Shown piece after piece: positions 1 through 11,707 of a stretch of 64,000 nt of DNA. Under the pieces are notes generated by a model. That model worked only from the letters and a program-made list of their open reading frames with translations, searched no databases and was not told the origin of the DNA. A program made the position numbers and the translations under genes. Each line of letters opens with the position of its first letter. Position 1 is the first letter of the stretch. The DNA lies in the NCBI GenBank assembly GCA_047495785.1, contig JBLDXI010000046.1:186001-250000 (forward strand), given 5' to 3'. This DNA is from Lepidodermella squamata. Its lineage: Eukaryota > Gastrotricha.

Positions 1-1
1 C

Positions 2-3000
2 TACGACAGTTTTAGAATTGAAAATGAAGCGAATAGGTACACACTGCGACTCGGCAACTTCATATGCGGAAAGGCCGGTAGGGACTTTCGCAACACTATC
101 ATCCGCAGATATTGTAAAGGGATAGATTTTAAGGCGATTCGTTCTCGTATCAAAACAACATGGGATTTCAAACAAAGGACAACCAAGGCGGTTCGAATTG
201 CGTCTCAAGATTCAACGGCGCGTGGTGGCATAATGCTTGCCATCAGAGGTAAGCCTGAAATATTTTCTAAAGCAGTTGGGATATTATCTTCCTATAGCAA
301 CCTGAATGGGCTGTATGGATCGAAGACCTTTGGGGTTGGTATAAACTGGCTAACGTTCAAAGGCTACTACGAGTCGAATAAGGCCACGCGAATGATGATT
401 CGCCGCTCGCCATTCCTCTACTCGCTACCACGTAAGGATTCAGGTAATATAAGATGGCTCTTCTTAATGCAGACTATTTTCCAGCCTTTTTACCGACCTA
501 TACTTACCCAACTGACTGTCAAGATATCCTACAGAATGACCCGCTCTCTGGTTCGGGAGTCTATCGAATCTACCCAGCTGAGACTCCTCTATCGACCGTA
601 GTAACCGTTTACTGCGATATGGCTGCTCTGGGAGGTGGCTGGACCTCAATTTCTCGAAATTTCGACTCGACTGGAAATTTCAGCCAAAACTGGGCAGCTT
701 ACGCTAAGGGCTTCGGCGACCCAAGCGGCAATTACTACCTAGGAAACGAAGCTATCTCTCAAATGACGAATTTCCAAAAGTCAAACCTACCGTACAATCT
801 TGCTGTTGTGCTTGAGGATTCAAGTGGCGACAAACGTACGGCTTACTACACCAATTTCTATCTAGGCGATGCCACCGCGAATTACCAGCTTAATTTTGCC
901 AGCTACGTAACGAATGATGTGGATCTACCAGGTATGAAATAGCCCTAATGAAAATTAAGCTGTATTAAGGATGATCTCTCTAAATGAAGGTGATAGTTTG
1001 ACTGCTCACAAATCACAAAAATTCAAGACTATCGATAAGCAAAACAATGACATGTGCCCACAAAGTCGCAGCGGTGGGTGGTTTTTCAATCAAAACCTGT
1101 ACGCAGAAAACAGTGGCTATTGCCTCGAGGCAAATCCCCATGGCCGGTACGGCAACAACGATTTCGAAATGGGTCTCAATTGGGTGACCTGGAAAGGTCG
1201 TTACGAATCACTGAAATCGATAATTTTGATGGTGAAACGGCCTAGTAAGCGCTATTTGGCTTCATTTTGGGTACTAATACAGAGATTTTTTTAGATGAAA
1301 AACCGATCGATTGCCAACATCTCCTGACTCAAATCGGCGGGACAGCTACGGATAAGGCTTATTGGGTGTACCCATTTAGACAACCACCTCTTTTCGTGTC
1401 CTGCCAAATGAGTGCCGATATCAATGGAGTTACTGGTTGGACGGTACCTCGACCACCAATTCAACCAACTTTAAAGCCTAAAAACCTTTGTTTTTCAAGC
1501 TTATTCAGCGGAGGAAGACCAACAACATCGACTTCACCAAGACGTGGGCTCAATACAAGGTAGGTTTTGGAAACGGGGGCGCATCTGGTTCGGATTTCTG
1601 GATAGGTAAACGTCACATTGGAAAAATAAAAACAGAATAATTTTGAATCCCTAGGAAATGATGTCCTGAACGTTTTGACAACAACGGCATCTTACATGCT
1701 AAGGATAACGGTTGTAGCTCAAAACGGGTCATCGTTCTGGGCTCAGTACAACCATTTTAGGATTCTGAGTGAAAGTGATGGCTATCGATTGCAAGTTTGG
1801 GCATATTGGCCGAATAGTACTCTCCGTAAGTCTTTAAGCTTAACAGCTAGTTCTAATTAATCTATCGAATTCCAGCCGAGGCTTTTAACTGGCACCATGG
1901 CAATACTTTCTCCACAATTGATCGTGGCAATACGGCTTGCGCTAATTCCTACAAAGGCGGATGGTGGTACCGTAGCAGTGAATGCTACCGCGTCAATTTG
2001 AATGGGCAGCTAAATTCACCGACTAATTCATCGATTATGTGGATCACGTTATCAAATACATCAAGTTTGACTGAAGTAACAATGGCGATAAGGCGTAGAT
2101 GTAAGTAGAAAACTTGTTGTTAGGTTCTTAGTTGAAAGTTCTCCTTACTCTAGCGACTATCGAAGTCCTCAATACTGCATCAATCCAACAGTGTGGCTCG
2201 AGTTATGTTCTTCAACACACTTGCAGCCACCCTAACACCGCCGCCGGTGAGGGAGATTCAATCCGAATGCCAGTCCCGAGATACGGAGTTGGGGTTTTCA
2301 CTGGGACCGACTACAAGTGTGTCTCGCAAGCCCAACCTCAAGATTGCTCCTATTACCAAGCTGCGGCAACTGGAAGCGCTAAATTTTTCTCGACAACTTA
2401 CAACAACTTATACAGCTCCGTTGGCGGTAAATTTTAGGATTTTTCCTGTAATTTTCCTAAAATTGGATTTTTTAGGAGCTTTCAGCGCGTATTGCGATAT
2501 GGAAACTATGGCTGGAGGTTGGATGTTGATACAAAAGAGGATTGACAACCGGCAAACCTTCGCACAGGACGCATCCGGGTATCAGACTCCATTCGGAGCC
2601 TACAAGCAAAACTTCTGGCTTGGAAACGCCATGATTCAAGCTGTAACATCCGCAGCTGTATACGAGCTCCTGGTTGAGATGCAGGATAGCAATCTCAACT
2701 ATGCCTTTGCTTACTACACCTACTTCTATACGACTAGTTCGATGAACACCCTTAAAATCAGTGGTTATCAGAGCTGCTCAACTGCAGGGGATTCTCTGAC
2801 TGTCTTGAATGGGAAATGGTTCCAGGTAAGTTTTTGCCCTAATTCTGACCTGGATTGAGCCTTCATTTCATTTCCAGGTTGATGATTGCAGCACCGGGGG
2901 TTGGTGGAGGAGTGCAAGCTGTCAATGGCCGAGTGGAACGTCAAACCTCAACGCGGCCTATGGCACGCAATCCTCCTGCGAGCGAGGGATCTTCTGGTGG

Positions 3001-4563
3001 ACATACAACAACAATTACTGCCCATCGCTTACAATGACGCAAATGAAGATTCGAACGCGATCAACCCGGATTCGTTACGTCAAGGCGGCGAACTTTTCCT
3101 GCCCGAGTGCTCCAGTCGCAAGCGTTACAGCGGTTACTTCAGACGTTTGTACAGCTCAATGCTCATCAAAGTGGAATTGTGCCGTCGCGAATTATTTCGC
3201 AGCAACCCAAACTTGCACGCTTCATTCGCAATACTGTGTCCCAGGCGATGGTATCGGCTTTGTAACCAACAATACCGATACTTACTTCCGAATGGATGAT
3301 TGTGACAGCGTTTCACCGAGTTGCGGACCACCTCCCTCTATGGTAAGCAATTTCGAAAATCGAATTAAATTTTGCTTGAAGTTTGTTTTAGGATGGAACG
3401 ACGCAAGAAATCATCAATATGCCGACCAGTTTGACAGTCCGATACAAATGCTTGCTTGGTTACATAAACGCTGCTTGGAATGGCGATAATACAACGCTAA
3501 CATGTATAGCGTGAACCAAATCCGAAGTCCTGCTTGGTAATTTGAGAACATTCGATTTCTAGGTAACCAGACCACTCGCCGCTGGGTTGGGCGTTTCTTG
3601 GACTGTAGAACGCTGTGCGGCGTGTATCCCGATATAGATAACGCCCAACTGCAGCCCGACGTCACGATTGTCGACGGAACTTTGACGTTGTACTACAAAT
3701 GTAACCAAGATTACGAATGGGTTTCAGGAGATTTGACGCGAACCTGTGGTATTTGACCTTATTCTAACCTTTGAACCTCTCTATACCTATATTTGAAGCT
3801 CCGCCGTATGCCGGTTTTCAAGGCGAGCCTTTGAACTGTACATCGACAAGATGCTCCACTCCACCTATTGTGGACAAATCTACGCGAAACACGACTGACG
3901 ATGGATCGCCGGATAATAGGCGTTACACGATTTTGAATTATACTTGCAATGCTGGATATTTGTTTGATCAAACTCTAGCGAAATCTTCATTGATACAGTG
4001 CGACGAAGCTAGTAACTGGGTACCTGCGATATCCAACTGCATTCGTAAGCGATCCTATTCCCTGAGCCTAATTTTCAAATTTCCTCCTTCGAACTTGTGG
4101 AACCTCGCAACAAAAATTAGAAATATTTTTTCAAAATTGAATTGAATCAACAACTGAAAAAATTGAGTTAACAAAATGTTAATTAGCTCTGCACTGCACG
4201 ATTTCGCCCTATGTTGACAATTGCATCATTTCTCCGGATGCGGCTTCGAAGCCTGGGATATGGGAACTTCAATCTCGCGTGCTGTACATTTGCAAAAATG
4301 AACAAGTGATCGATCCACTCGGCTGGGACAACAACGTAACAATATCCTGCGCGGCAAATGAAACATGGGTCGTAGTCGATTACGTCGGCCCAGGAGGCCC
4401 TCGGCCAACATGGCTGCCGTCGTCGTGTAGAGGTAAAAGGGTTGAAAACAGCGACGGTAAGAAAATGGGGCCGCAAAACAAACAACGCCGAAAAGGGGCT
4501 TTTTATGATTTGCTCATTTCGTATTTTTCGGTTACTCCCCGCTCGCACGGGAAGCTAAGGTGA
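2..4563 (+). CDS. Secreted multi-domain protein: 4 fibrinogen-related domains, PAN-like module, 4 CCP/sushi modules (5' end outside window)
   Basis: The window opens inside a fibrinogen C-terminal (FReD) domain. Exons I can join in frame are 2-77, 134-248, 298-431, 473-931, 990-1244, 1295-1443, 1509-1605, 1655-1825 and 1876-2100, with further exons to about 4430. FReD1 ends with GINWLTFKGYYES (about 330-375). FReD2 spans about 515-1244 (CDMAALGGGW; MGLNWVTWKGRYES). FReD3 spans about 1300-2100. FReD4 spans about 2340-3080 (YCDMETMAGGW). A Cys-rich PAN-like module follows (about 3090-3305). Then come four CCP modules (about 3310-4430) with C..RYKC..TLTC, YYKC..RTC, NYTCNAGYLF..IQC and CTISPY..SCR patterns. 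FReDs are carbohydrate- or acetyl-group-binding recognition domains, and CCPs are complement-type protein-binding modules, so an extracellular recognition role is inferred. The exon structure at 2100-2450 and the 3' end (stop near 4563) are uncertain. It could be more than one gene, but the in-frame splices favour one. Confidence 0.72.
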
Positions 4564-4684
4564 TTTACCTCCACGTGGTGCTTCCTGGGTTCGCCCTCAG
4601 CGGGCGGAGCTAAAAAGTCACCGAATGGTTTACAAATCTTTCTTTTATTTTACTTCTACGTTCAAGACTAGTTACGGGTGTTTT

Positions 4685-5050
4685 TTACGCGTTGATTTTA
4701 CGCTTTGACTTTCGAAAATTGATAATAGCAGATTCCAGGTCTTCCAACATGCATTTAGTAGCTGTAGCTCGATTGACACAAATGCCCTCATCCGCAGCAA
4801 AATCTTCAGAGCCGCAGCATTGGTTCTCAGGATCCGGGCAGTCCTCCTTTGTTAGACAACGGCGATCTGATGCGCATCGTATTGGTTTGAAGCTGTATAT
4901 GCAGAGGTTGCTACAGCAGCGCCGGAATGGCTGGCCTATCGATGAAGCCATTGGGCAGTCGTTTGAGTTTTGACAACTGCGAACCATGCGACCTTGAATC
5001 ATCGCAAAGGTAAGAGCGAATATTAATGCGTAAAATAGCCGTATAATCAT
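4685..5050 (-). CDS. Small secreted cysteine-rich protein, two CC-containing modules
   Basis: Single-exon ORF of 121 aa. Residues 1-20 (MIIRLFYALIFALTFAMIQG) form a good signal peptide. The mature part holds two similar cysteine modules: CQNSNDCP...RRCCSNLC and CLTKEDCP...NQCCGS...EGIC. The spacing (C-x4-5-DCP-x(n)-CC-x(n)-C) resembles WAP/dickkopf-like disulfide folds, but I cannot assign a family. The tail is basic (FRKSKRKINA). It lies tail to tail with the fibrinogen-domain gene. A TATATATA run lies just upstream of the ATG at 5052-5060, too close to be a standard TATA box for this start. The function is unknown; an extracellular peptide or inhibitor-like role is only a guess. Confidence 0.7.
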   Translation of the reverse strand: MIIRLFYALIFALTFAMIQGRMVRSCQNSNDCPMASSIGQPFRRCCSNLCIYSFKPIRCASDRRCLTKEDCPDPENQCCGSEDFAADEGICVNRATATKCMLEDLESAIINFRKSKRKINA

Positions 5051-6414
5051 TCTATATATAGCAGAAAAATTTGGGTATATGTCACTAAGTAAAATTCAAA
5101 ATTAAGTATAGAAGATAGTAGCTCGATCCCTACCAGGTGTAAACAAATACCATATACAAGTATATATACAAAATTCTAATATAGTTAGAAGCTTTTCAAT
5201 TTCGTATTTATTATGAAGCAATTTCACTGGTATTCCGGCGGGCCAATGTGTCAACATGCACTAACACTATCTGGTGCATGGAATTTACTAGAAATTTCTA
5301 CATAGTCTATTGTCAATGTATTTCGCAGATGAACTTTTAAGATAAAACGAGCTTGTTACGCATCAAATCTTGAGTTCATGGCCTCACGCTTACCATTAAA
5401 CATACTTAAGCATAATTGTAGGTAGAAATTAATCTTCGCAGAGGTGGATAGAAAAAGTTTAATAGTTTGAAAAAGTTAACTGAAAAGCCGGATGAGTCGT
5501 CGTAAACAGATTTTTTTGTGAACCGGACAGCTTTTAGTGACTCCCTCTGGGCCACTGCTGGGCTGGTGGTGGTTAAACTTCTAATGGCCTGGCCCGTGTA
5601 CATAATTCGCACTGAATATCCGCGATTTTAAGTATACCGCCGTTGTCCGTTGTGTGAAGACTTCATTTTTATATTTTTTTATAATTATGAAATGGCTAAA
5701 AGCGTGGTGGCGCTGATGAATTATTAAAGACATGGGGTAGCCATCCCCAGGGGCTTTGTCGCATTAGTTTTTCTCTCAAGTAAAAATCCGCGCCAAGTTT
5801 TTTTATTGAAAAAGCAAGAAAAACATTTTTCTTGCGCATTTTCTGGGGTTATCAAGGATAAACGTTTGTCATTTAACAATGCTGATGTCAATTTTCAGTT
5901 CCTACCCCATCAATGAAAAAGTGAAAAATCACCGCGTTGGAACGCTTTGACCTCGTTATGACACACCGATTAATGATACCTTGCCTTTGATCAGAAGTTA
6001 TTCATACAAAAAACTCTTTTGAGTCCAAGAGAAGCGATTTTTCTCTGGCAAAAAATGGAACACACCGTTCTACCGGCTGCCGGCTCTAAAAGAGCGCATT
6101 TTCAGTTACAGCGGCTTGAAGTCGGTGGTTTTTGTGCGTCATGAAAAGGGGTGGAATAAAAAGAACCGGCCTAATGTGCAGAATGTGACATATGACGCAA
6201 AGGGGTATGCGCAGTTTCTTAATTTGTACACTCGATGCGTTGAATGAGCTCACTCAAGCGTGCCTGATGTGTCCTTTGGAAATACCATACCTGCGGTAGA
6301 AAAAATCAGTTAATTAATGTTCTCATTTTATTCCAGTATTTTGTAATAAATTTTCATCAGCAAACATCTTCAGATCATTATTTTGAGTTCTATTATATAT
6401 CATTTCGGATATCC
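5051..6414. other. Intergenic stretch with one coding-like segment
   Basis: No complete gene is visible. At 6101-6247 (+) a 49-codon open stretch follows a good acceptor-like sequence (gcattttcag) and reads FSYSGLKSVVFVRHEKGWNK and onward. It may be a terminal exon of an unrecognised gene or a relic. No convincing 5' exon was found, and the rest is AT-rich and unremarkable. Confidence 0.3.
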
Positions 6415-7791
6415 ATGGCGAATAAGAACCGACCAGTTGCGCCGAAACCTAACTCTCAACCACCCGCAGACGGTAAATTTAGTTTCGCTGAAATCAGTGT
6501 GCGGAGTACCGGGTATTGTACCTTAAGTCGCAGAGCAAAAGTTAAAATCTCTGGAAAACCACAGGGGGACCCTTTGGCCATGAAATTTTCATAAAATATC
6601 CCCTCCGAGGATCCCGCACTTTGCGCACTGGCTGAAAGTGATCTGTGTTTCCGATATTCAAATTCAAGCCATACAATTTATTCTTAAAGAGGACATTCCG
6701 ATAAAACTTCACGTGGCCGCGGCGAAAGGCGATTTGGCCACAATCCAAGAAATTCTATTCCGACCCGGTTTTACGGCCGAAATCCGGCAACAGCTAGTCG
6801 AACATCAGGACGCGGGTAACTTCAACCGAACCGCCTTGATACAAGCAGCTCGAAGCGGGCATCTTGCTGTAGTCGAATACCTAGCCCGTGAAATGAAAGC
6901 CGATTTGCTGGCACGGGACAGTCACGAACTCGGCTCAATGGCCATTCATTTCGCTGCTGAATTAGGTCGGTTGGAAATCGTCAAGTTCCTCGTCGATTTC
7001 AAGCCGGACCTCGTTGAAGCCCGCGATCTCTTCGGCTCAACTGCTCTCAATTTAGCCGCATTCGCCGGGCAGTTGAAAGTCGTCGAATACCTTGTCGATG
7101 AAAAATCTGCGAATATCGAAAATGCAGGGGCTTTCAATCGAACTCCCTTCCTCTCCGCTTGCGAGCAGGGCCATTTAGCTGTTGCTCAGTTTTTGATGAA
7201 AAAAGGCGCAAATCTAATAGCGAAGAGCAGTCAAGAGTCTAATGAGGATATGGCGATTCATTTAGCGGCATTTTTCGGCCATCTGAAGGTTATCGAGGCT
7301 TTACTAGAGGCGAAGCCAGATTTCTTGGAGCTGAAAAACGGAACTAATGAAACTGCCCTGAATCGAGCTTCGATGGGTAATCAAATCAAGGTTTGAGATT
7401 CCAACAATGTTTTTTAATTTTCAAATAAACTCAATAAACTCAGGTTGTTGAATATCTGATCGATGTGAAGCACGCAAATATCGAAAATTTAGGCGAATTC
7501 GGCCGAACACCTTTGTTGCAAGCCGCAGACGAGGGACATCTCGATTGCGTTAAATTGTTAGTGGAGCGAGGCGCAAATCTAGCCGCTCGAGATAGCCAAA
7601 ATGGCGACTCAGCCCTGCATCTAGCGGCCTATTTCGATCACGTAAAAATCGCAGCTTATCTCCTCTCGCTGAATGCTTCGGGTCTAACCGAATTAACAAA
7701 CAAACAGAACCTCACTCCACTTGGTCTAGCTAAAAGGCAAAATAATCAAGAAATAATTGCCCTTTTCATGGCTAAAGGGATTAAACATTGA
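6415..7791 (+). CDS. Ankyrin-repeat protein, about 368 aa
   Basis: Three exons join in frame: 6415-6472 (MANKNRPVAPKPNSQPPAD), 6690-7390 and 7444-7791. From about residue 24 to the end it is a run of roughly nine ankyrin repeats, seen as repeated RTALIQAARSGHLAVVEYL, STALNLAAFAGQLKVVEYL, NRTPFLSACEQGHLAVAQFL, MAIHLAAFFGHLKVIEALL and RTPLLQAADEGHLDCVKLL. There is no signal peptide or membrane segment, so it is probably an intracellular scaffold; no enzymatic domain is present. Intron 1 (6473-6689) is much longer than the usual 50 bases because a copy of a dispersed repeat lies in it. Intron 2 is 53 bases. A candidate polyadenylation signal (AATAAA) is at about 7935. The partner is unknown. Confidence 0.85.
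6541..6645 (-). repeat. Copy of a ~95-bp dispersed repeat, inserted in intron 1 of the ankyrin gene
   Basis: Read on the minus strand this shares CAGTGCGCAAAGT..GGAT.CTCG near one end and GGTCCCCCTGTGG near the other with the copy at 24290-24390 (+). Two more divergent copies lie at 37580-37645 and 40316-40410. Its position accounts for the enlarged intron. Confidence 0.65.
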
Positions 7792-8003
7792 AGAACGCCC
7801 AGGTTATCAGATTTCTGAATCCTCTTTCAAATGATAGCTGGTTTATCATTTGCTTTCCCCGGTTTTTTCAACCCGGTCCTCGAAACAACCTTTCTTCTAA
7901 AATCAATAATTTGATTATAAAAATATTTAAAAATGAATAAAATCATTTACCGCGGTGTAGCATCTTAGGTTTTTATTGAGATAATTTCATCATTCATCAT
8001 TCA

Positions 8004-8995
8004 TCAGAAAATCATTGGGCTGAAAATGTAATTAATCGGAAAGTGAGTGTATTCGTCGAATGGGCGCTGGAATCGCGCGGGATTGTGTGTGTTCACCTTG
8101 TTAAAATCTACTGCAATGCCACTGTGCCGGCCATTTTTCATTATTAAAACCGAACCCGGGCGAATTTTATCTGCTGAGCATTGGCCACTGCTAAGCGTGC
8201 GTTGCCGGTTAACGTCGGAGCTAAATTGAGTCTCGTTGGCCTCAATGAACGGAGTACAGGTGTATTTCTGCCACCGATTCGGTTGATGCTCCAGGAATTC
8301 TTTCAGCCCGAGCATACCAGCTTTCCGACTAGCAAAGCCGATGTTGAAGTAGTAACCGTCTAGTTCGTAATTGACTAATTCGCTGATTTTCGATTTGTAG
8401 GGATGTATGTTTGGCAGAAGGCCGGCAGCTGCGAGTGAGCGAGATACGAACTCAGCGCATTGGAAGTTCATTTGAGCGCATTCTTCCTCGCCTCGGTAGG
8501 CGCAAAATCGGGGCACGGTCCGCTTACAACGTAAATCGTGGCATTTCCAGTTTTTATTCGCAAAAGAGAAGTCTGTAAGAAAGAAAAGGGGAAAATTCTG
8601 AAAAATAGGATGTGAGAAACAAATAAACATTGGCAATAAATGCATTTGGGCTAAAATCGATTTTGGCGACAATTCAGCAGGTGACTTACAACAAATGAGC
8701 CAAATTTGATAAAAGCTCATTTTTTCAAGGGTCAGGGTTAGGATTAGGGCTGAACGTTGTATTAAATTGTCTCTTGTAGTGTTTGCTTACGTCGTTTTAG
8801 AAGCTCAGCACTTGGTCCAAAAACGAAATTCGCGACAAAACTGCAGTTGTAGTTGTCATCTGGGCACGACATGGGGATTCCCTCGCTGCTTACCAGTGAA
8901 TATTGATCCAAAGGCTGAGGTATCGTGTTACATTGAACGTAAGCCAAATACAACAGCTTTATCAAAAATAGAGTTTCAACAACTTTTACGGGCAT
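8004..8995 (-). CDS. Secreted NlpC/P60- or amidase-like cysteine hydrolase candidate
   Basis: Two exons, 8995-8791 and 8572-8004, join in phase to give about 257 aa. The N-terminus (MPVKVVETLFLIKLLYLAYV) is a signal peptide. The C-terminal half has the landmarks of papain-like cell-wall amidases: a cysteine at the start of a helix in NFQCAEFVSRSLAAAGLLP, then GSVLIMKNGRHSGIAVDFNK, where the His after a Gly-rich strand is the likely second catalytic residue. NTHNPARF follows. NlpC/P60 and amidase-6 families use such Cys-His pairs to cut peptidoglycan peptides. If this reading is right, the protein is an extracellular antibacterial or digestive hydrolase. The N-terminal ~75 residues are Cys-containing and unassigned. 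Distant homology is judged by eye only. The start is supported by the signal peptide and the good donor at 8790/8789. Confidence 0.6.
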
Positions 8996-9403
8996 TTCAA
9001 ACTGTAATTATATCAATCCAAGAAAAAAAACTGATGAGTTTTTTTTCACTGGTCAGCAAAATGCAACTATGAACTTGACGCATCGTTGATTTAATTGTAG
9101 TACATTTCTAATTTTTCAAGCGGCCGGCGGGCGTTTTTTTTCGCCCACTACCGGTGCTAAGCTAATTTTCAGCAAGACCAACGCTGGCCAACGCATTTTT
9201 TTCTGCTGTCTGCGGGAAATGCACTCAGCTGCGCGAAAAAAAACCCAGATTTTTAAGACAGACTTTTACAATTTCGATCGGGTATCCAGGTGCTAGAGCT
9301 GTCTAGCCCTAACGAAGATTCACAATAAAATCACGTTCTCAAGTTTAAAATTAGATCTTCGTGCGTCAGAGAGAACCCGCGGGCAGTTGCTGAATGCTGA
9401 AGG
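8996..9403. other. Intergenic region between divergent genes
   Basis: Shared upstream region of the amidase-like gene (-) and the first class C receptor (+). It contains a short hairpin (gggcg-T8-cgccc, about 9130-9150) and a purine/pyrimidine-rich stretch. No gene was found, and no clear TATA box was recognised. Confidence 0.4.
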
Positions 9404-11707
9404 ATGAATATTTCTGAACATTTCCGAAAGATGCTGTCAGCTGCACTTGTAACAGCCACCTTGCTATCCGGAGTTTCAAGCTCTGAGAAACCTAGGAAAC
9501 TCTCGATATACAGCTCCTTCCCGATAACTGGAGCTGAACCATCGACATCGCAATGCTGCATTGCCGCGACTCAATACGTCATTGACAATGTCAACAATCG
9601 CAGCGATATTCTGCCTGATTACAAGCTGGAATTATCAATTTTCGACGAATCTGCCTTCGCAGTATTCGCCCCAGGCCATATCATGAGATTCATCGAAGGC
9701 AGTAAAAGAGACTCAACGCCTTCACCAGTTCTTATTGGCCCGCAATTTGTTTGTAATTCGATTTCCATGGCAACGAGAAATGAAGGCTATACTCATTTCT
9801 CAACGGGATGTAATGGTCCGAAGATAGTTATGAACCGAAATCTCTACGACAATATCTACAGCGTTTACGGGAGCTCAATGGAGCAAATTTTAGGATGGGC
9901 GTTATTCGCGCGGGATGTCGGAAAGTGGCGTAGGGTCGGGTTGCTACAATCTGCTGCTAATGTCAACGACTACCTATTCGGAATGCGACTGTACCATATG
10001 TTCTTAGAAATGGGGATAGATGTCGCTTATTGGGACATGACCCCAACTTATACCGATGCCTTCATGTTAGCGGCTAGTAAAGGCCGGGCTCGAATTCTGT
10101 ACGGAGGGTCATCCAACATCGCGGTATGCATGGCTTATCTTTGTTTGGCCCATAAATACGGGATGAGACCACCTCAATATGTGTTTGTCATGGCGGCACC
10201 GTGTAGCGTTGATCCTGCGTTGATCAAAACTTGCACTTACGACATTTTGGTATCGCAATTACGCGCGGCCTTCTTTGTCGGTTCTTTTTCCTCAGAATCA
10301 TTTGCCAATCAGGAAACCTTGACCACATTAGGTTACCCAGCTTCAAAGTTCGACTCTGATATCCTGAAGCTTTTAAATAACAAACTATGCGCTGATTGGG
10401 ACTATCGCCGACTCTGCCATGACGTAGCACTTCTCTCGACTATAGCCCTGGATAATACGGAAAAAACACTTCGTTCCAGCTATAATATGACCCTTGCCGA
10501 TTTCCCAAATAATAGAAAGTTCATTGGGAAAATTGTCAATGAAAGCGTGGCGAAAATTGATGTAATAGGAACCTTCCAAGGTCGTTTGAGGTACGATAGC
10601 AATCAGGACCTTCGAGATGCGGCTCTTTTTGTTAGCCAAAGATGGAGTTCCTCGCCACCCAAGATTTCTTATCGAATGGAACAAATTGGACCGGAAGTTG
10701 ATTTGAAAAACTACCGAATGGTGCCCCATCTTGCTAAGGAGAAGATTGTTTGGCTTACAAAATACGGGAATCCACCTAAAGACTTGTCAGAGGTCGAAAT
10801 TCGATCAAACGGTGTTTCGCTAACGACTCTGATCCCAATTGTTACGATTGCTTCAATGTCAGAAATTTTTCTTGTGATTACCTTTGTTTTCAATCTAAGG
10901 CAATGTCCCAAAAGGATACGGAGGCTGCGTCGAGATTTTTTTGACTTTTCGATTAATTTATTCTTGTTATTCGGGTGTTTTTTCCTGGTCTTGGAATCGA
11001 TATTAATAATGATCGGCTATTATGCATTTCTCAAGGTTTTTTGTCCTTGGCGGCATGTTTTGCCTATATTAGGCGTTTCCCTCGTCAACAGCGTGTTGAG
11101 CTTCACATTGATCCAAATGAACACATTTGCGTTGAATTTAGCTTCATCACGACTATCGAGGAGGCTCACTAATTTTGGCTACCAGAGTGATAATCCAAGG
11201 GCCCGGTATGATTCATACAAAATTGGACTTCAAATGGCTATTCATTTTCTAATTTCTTGCGTTATCGCCACAGCTTGGCCATTTTTTCACCCAGCAAAAT
11301 CTGTACCAATGATTTCAGAGGTTTTTTGGGACGAGTTTGGAGATACATATTACCAGACTACAGGTGAATTTTGCGAAGGTCCCTACCAGAATTATTGGAC
11401 CGCTGCTGTGTTGATTCTTGGCATTTTCCCGCTCTTCATCGGCTGTTTCTACGCTTATGAATTGAGGAAAGTTGTTATGCCGGAAAAATATCGCCTACAT
11501 TTCAAATTAGCTCGCTTGGCGGTTGTGAATGCTACTACGCTGAGTGTTGCGGCGATATCTGTAGTCTATGCGACGTCGAATAGTGGTCAAAGCCTGCAGG
11601 CAGTGATTTTTGGAATAAGCTGCTTGGTTTATGGGACAGTAACGCCTGCAATAATTTTCTATCCAGTTTGGCTTTACTCCTTGAACCGCACGGCTATTTC
11701 ACAGTAG
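9404..11707 (+). CDS. Class C GPCR, GABA-B-receptor-like (copy 1), intronless
   Basis: One exon, 767 aa. A signal peptide covers about residues 1-26. Then comes a Venus-flytrap ligand domain (about 30-440) with the family hallmarks SIYSSFPITGAEPSTSQCC and NVNNRSDILPDYKLEL, the latter close to the VNxRxDILPDY motif of GABA-B receptors. The linker IVWLTKYGNPPKDLSE (about 447-462) matches the W..G.PPKD signature that precedes TM1 in GABA-B-type receptors. Seven hydrophobic segments follow (about 473-497, 512-535, 545-568, 606-628, 662-688, 700-722, 728-757). The end (SLNRTAISQ) comes directly after TM7, so the cytoplasmic tail with the coiled coil of GABA-B subunits is missing. It is the most divergent of the plus-strand tandem set. 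The ligand is unknown. A possible alternative start is M10. Candidate poly(A) signal at about 11777. Confidence 0.88.
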   Translation: MNISEHFRKMLSAALVTATLLSGVSSSEKPRKLSIYSSFPITGAEPSTSQCCIAATQYVIDNVNNRSDILPDYKLELSIFDESAFAVFAPGHIMRFIEGSKRDSTPSPVLIGPQFVCNSISMATRNEGYTHFSTGCNGPKIVMNRNLYDNIYSVYGSSMEQILGWALFARDVGKWRRVGLLQSAANVNDYLFGMRLYHMFLEMGIDVAYWDMTPTYTDAFMLAASKGRARILYGGSSNIAVCMAYLCLAHKYGMRPPQYVFVMAAPCSVDPALIKTCTYDILVSQLRAAFFVGSFSSESFANQETLTTLGYPASKFDSDILKLLNNKLCADWDYRRLCHDVALLSTIALDNTEKTLRSSYNMTLADFPNNRKFIGKIVNESVAKIDVIGTFQGRLRYDSNQDLRDAALFVSQRWSSSPPKISYRMEQIGPEVDLKNYRMVPHLAKEKIVWLTKYGNPPKDLSEVEIRSNGVSLTTLIPIVTIASMSEIFLVITFVFNLRQCPKRIRRLRRDFFDFSINLFLLFGCFFLVLESILIMIGYYAFLKVFCPWRHVLPILGVSLVNSVLSFTLIQMNTFALNLASSRLSRRLTNFGYQSDNPRARYDSYKIGLQMAIHFLISCVIATAWPFFHPAKSVPMISEVFWDEFGDTYYQTTGEFCEGPYQNYWTAAVLILGIFPLFIGCFYAYELRKVVMPEKYRLHFKLARLAVVNATTLSVAAISVVYATSNSGQSLQAVIFGISCLVYGTVTPAIIFYPVWLYSLNRTAISQ

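Noticed and set aside
8767-9072. Plus-strand ORF opposite the amidase-like gene
   Set aside because: It is the antisense shadow of exon 1, which has a signal peptide and matching splice site on the other strand.
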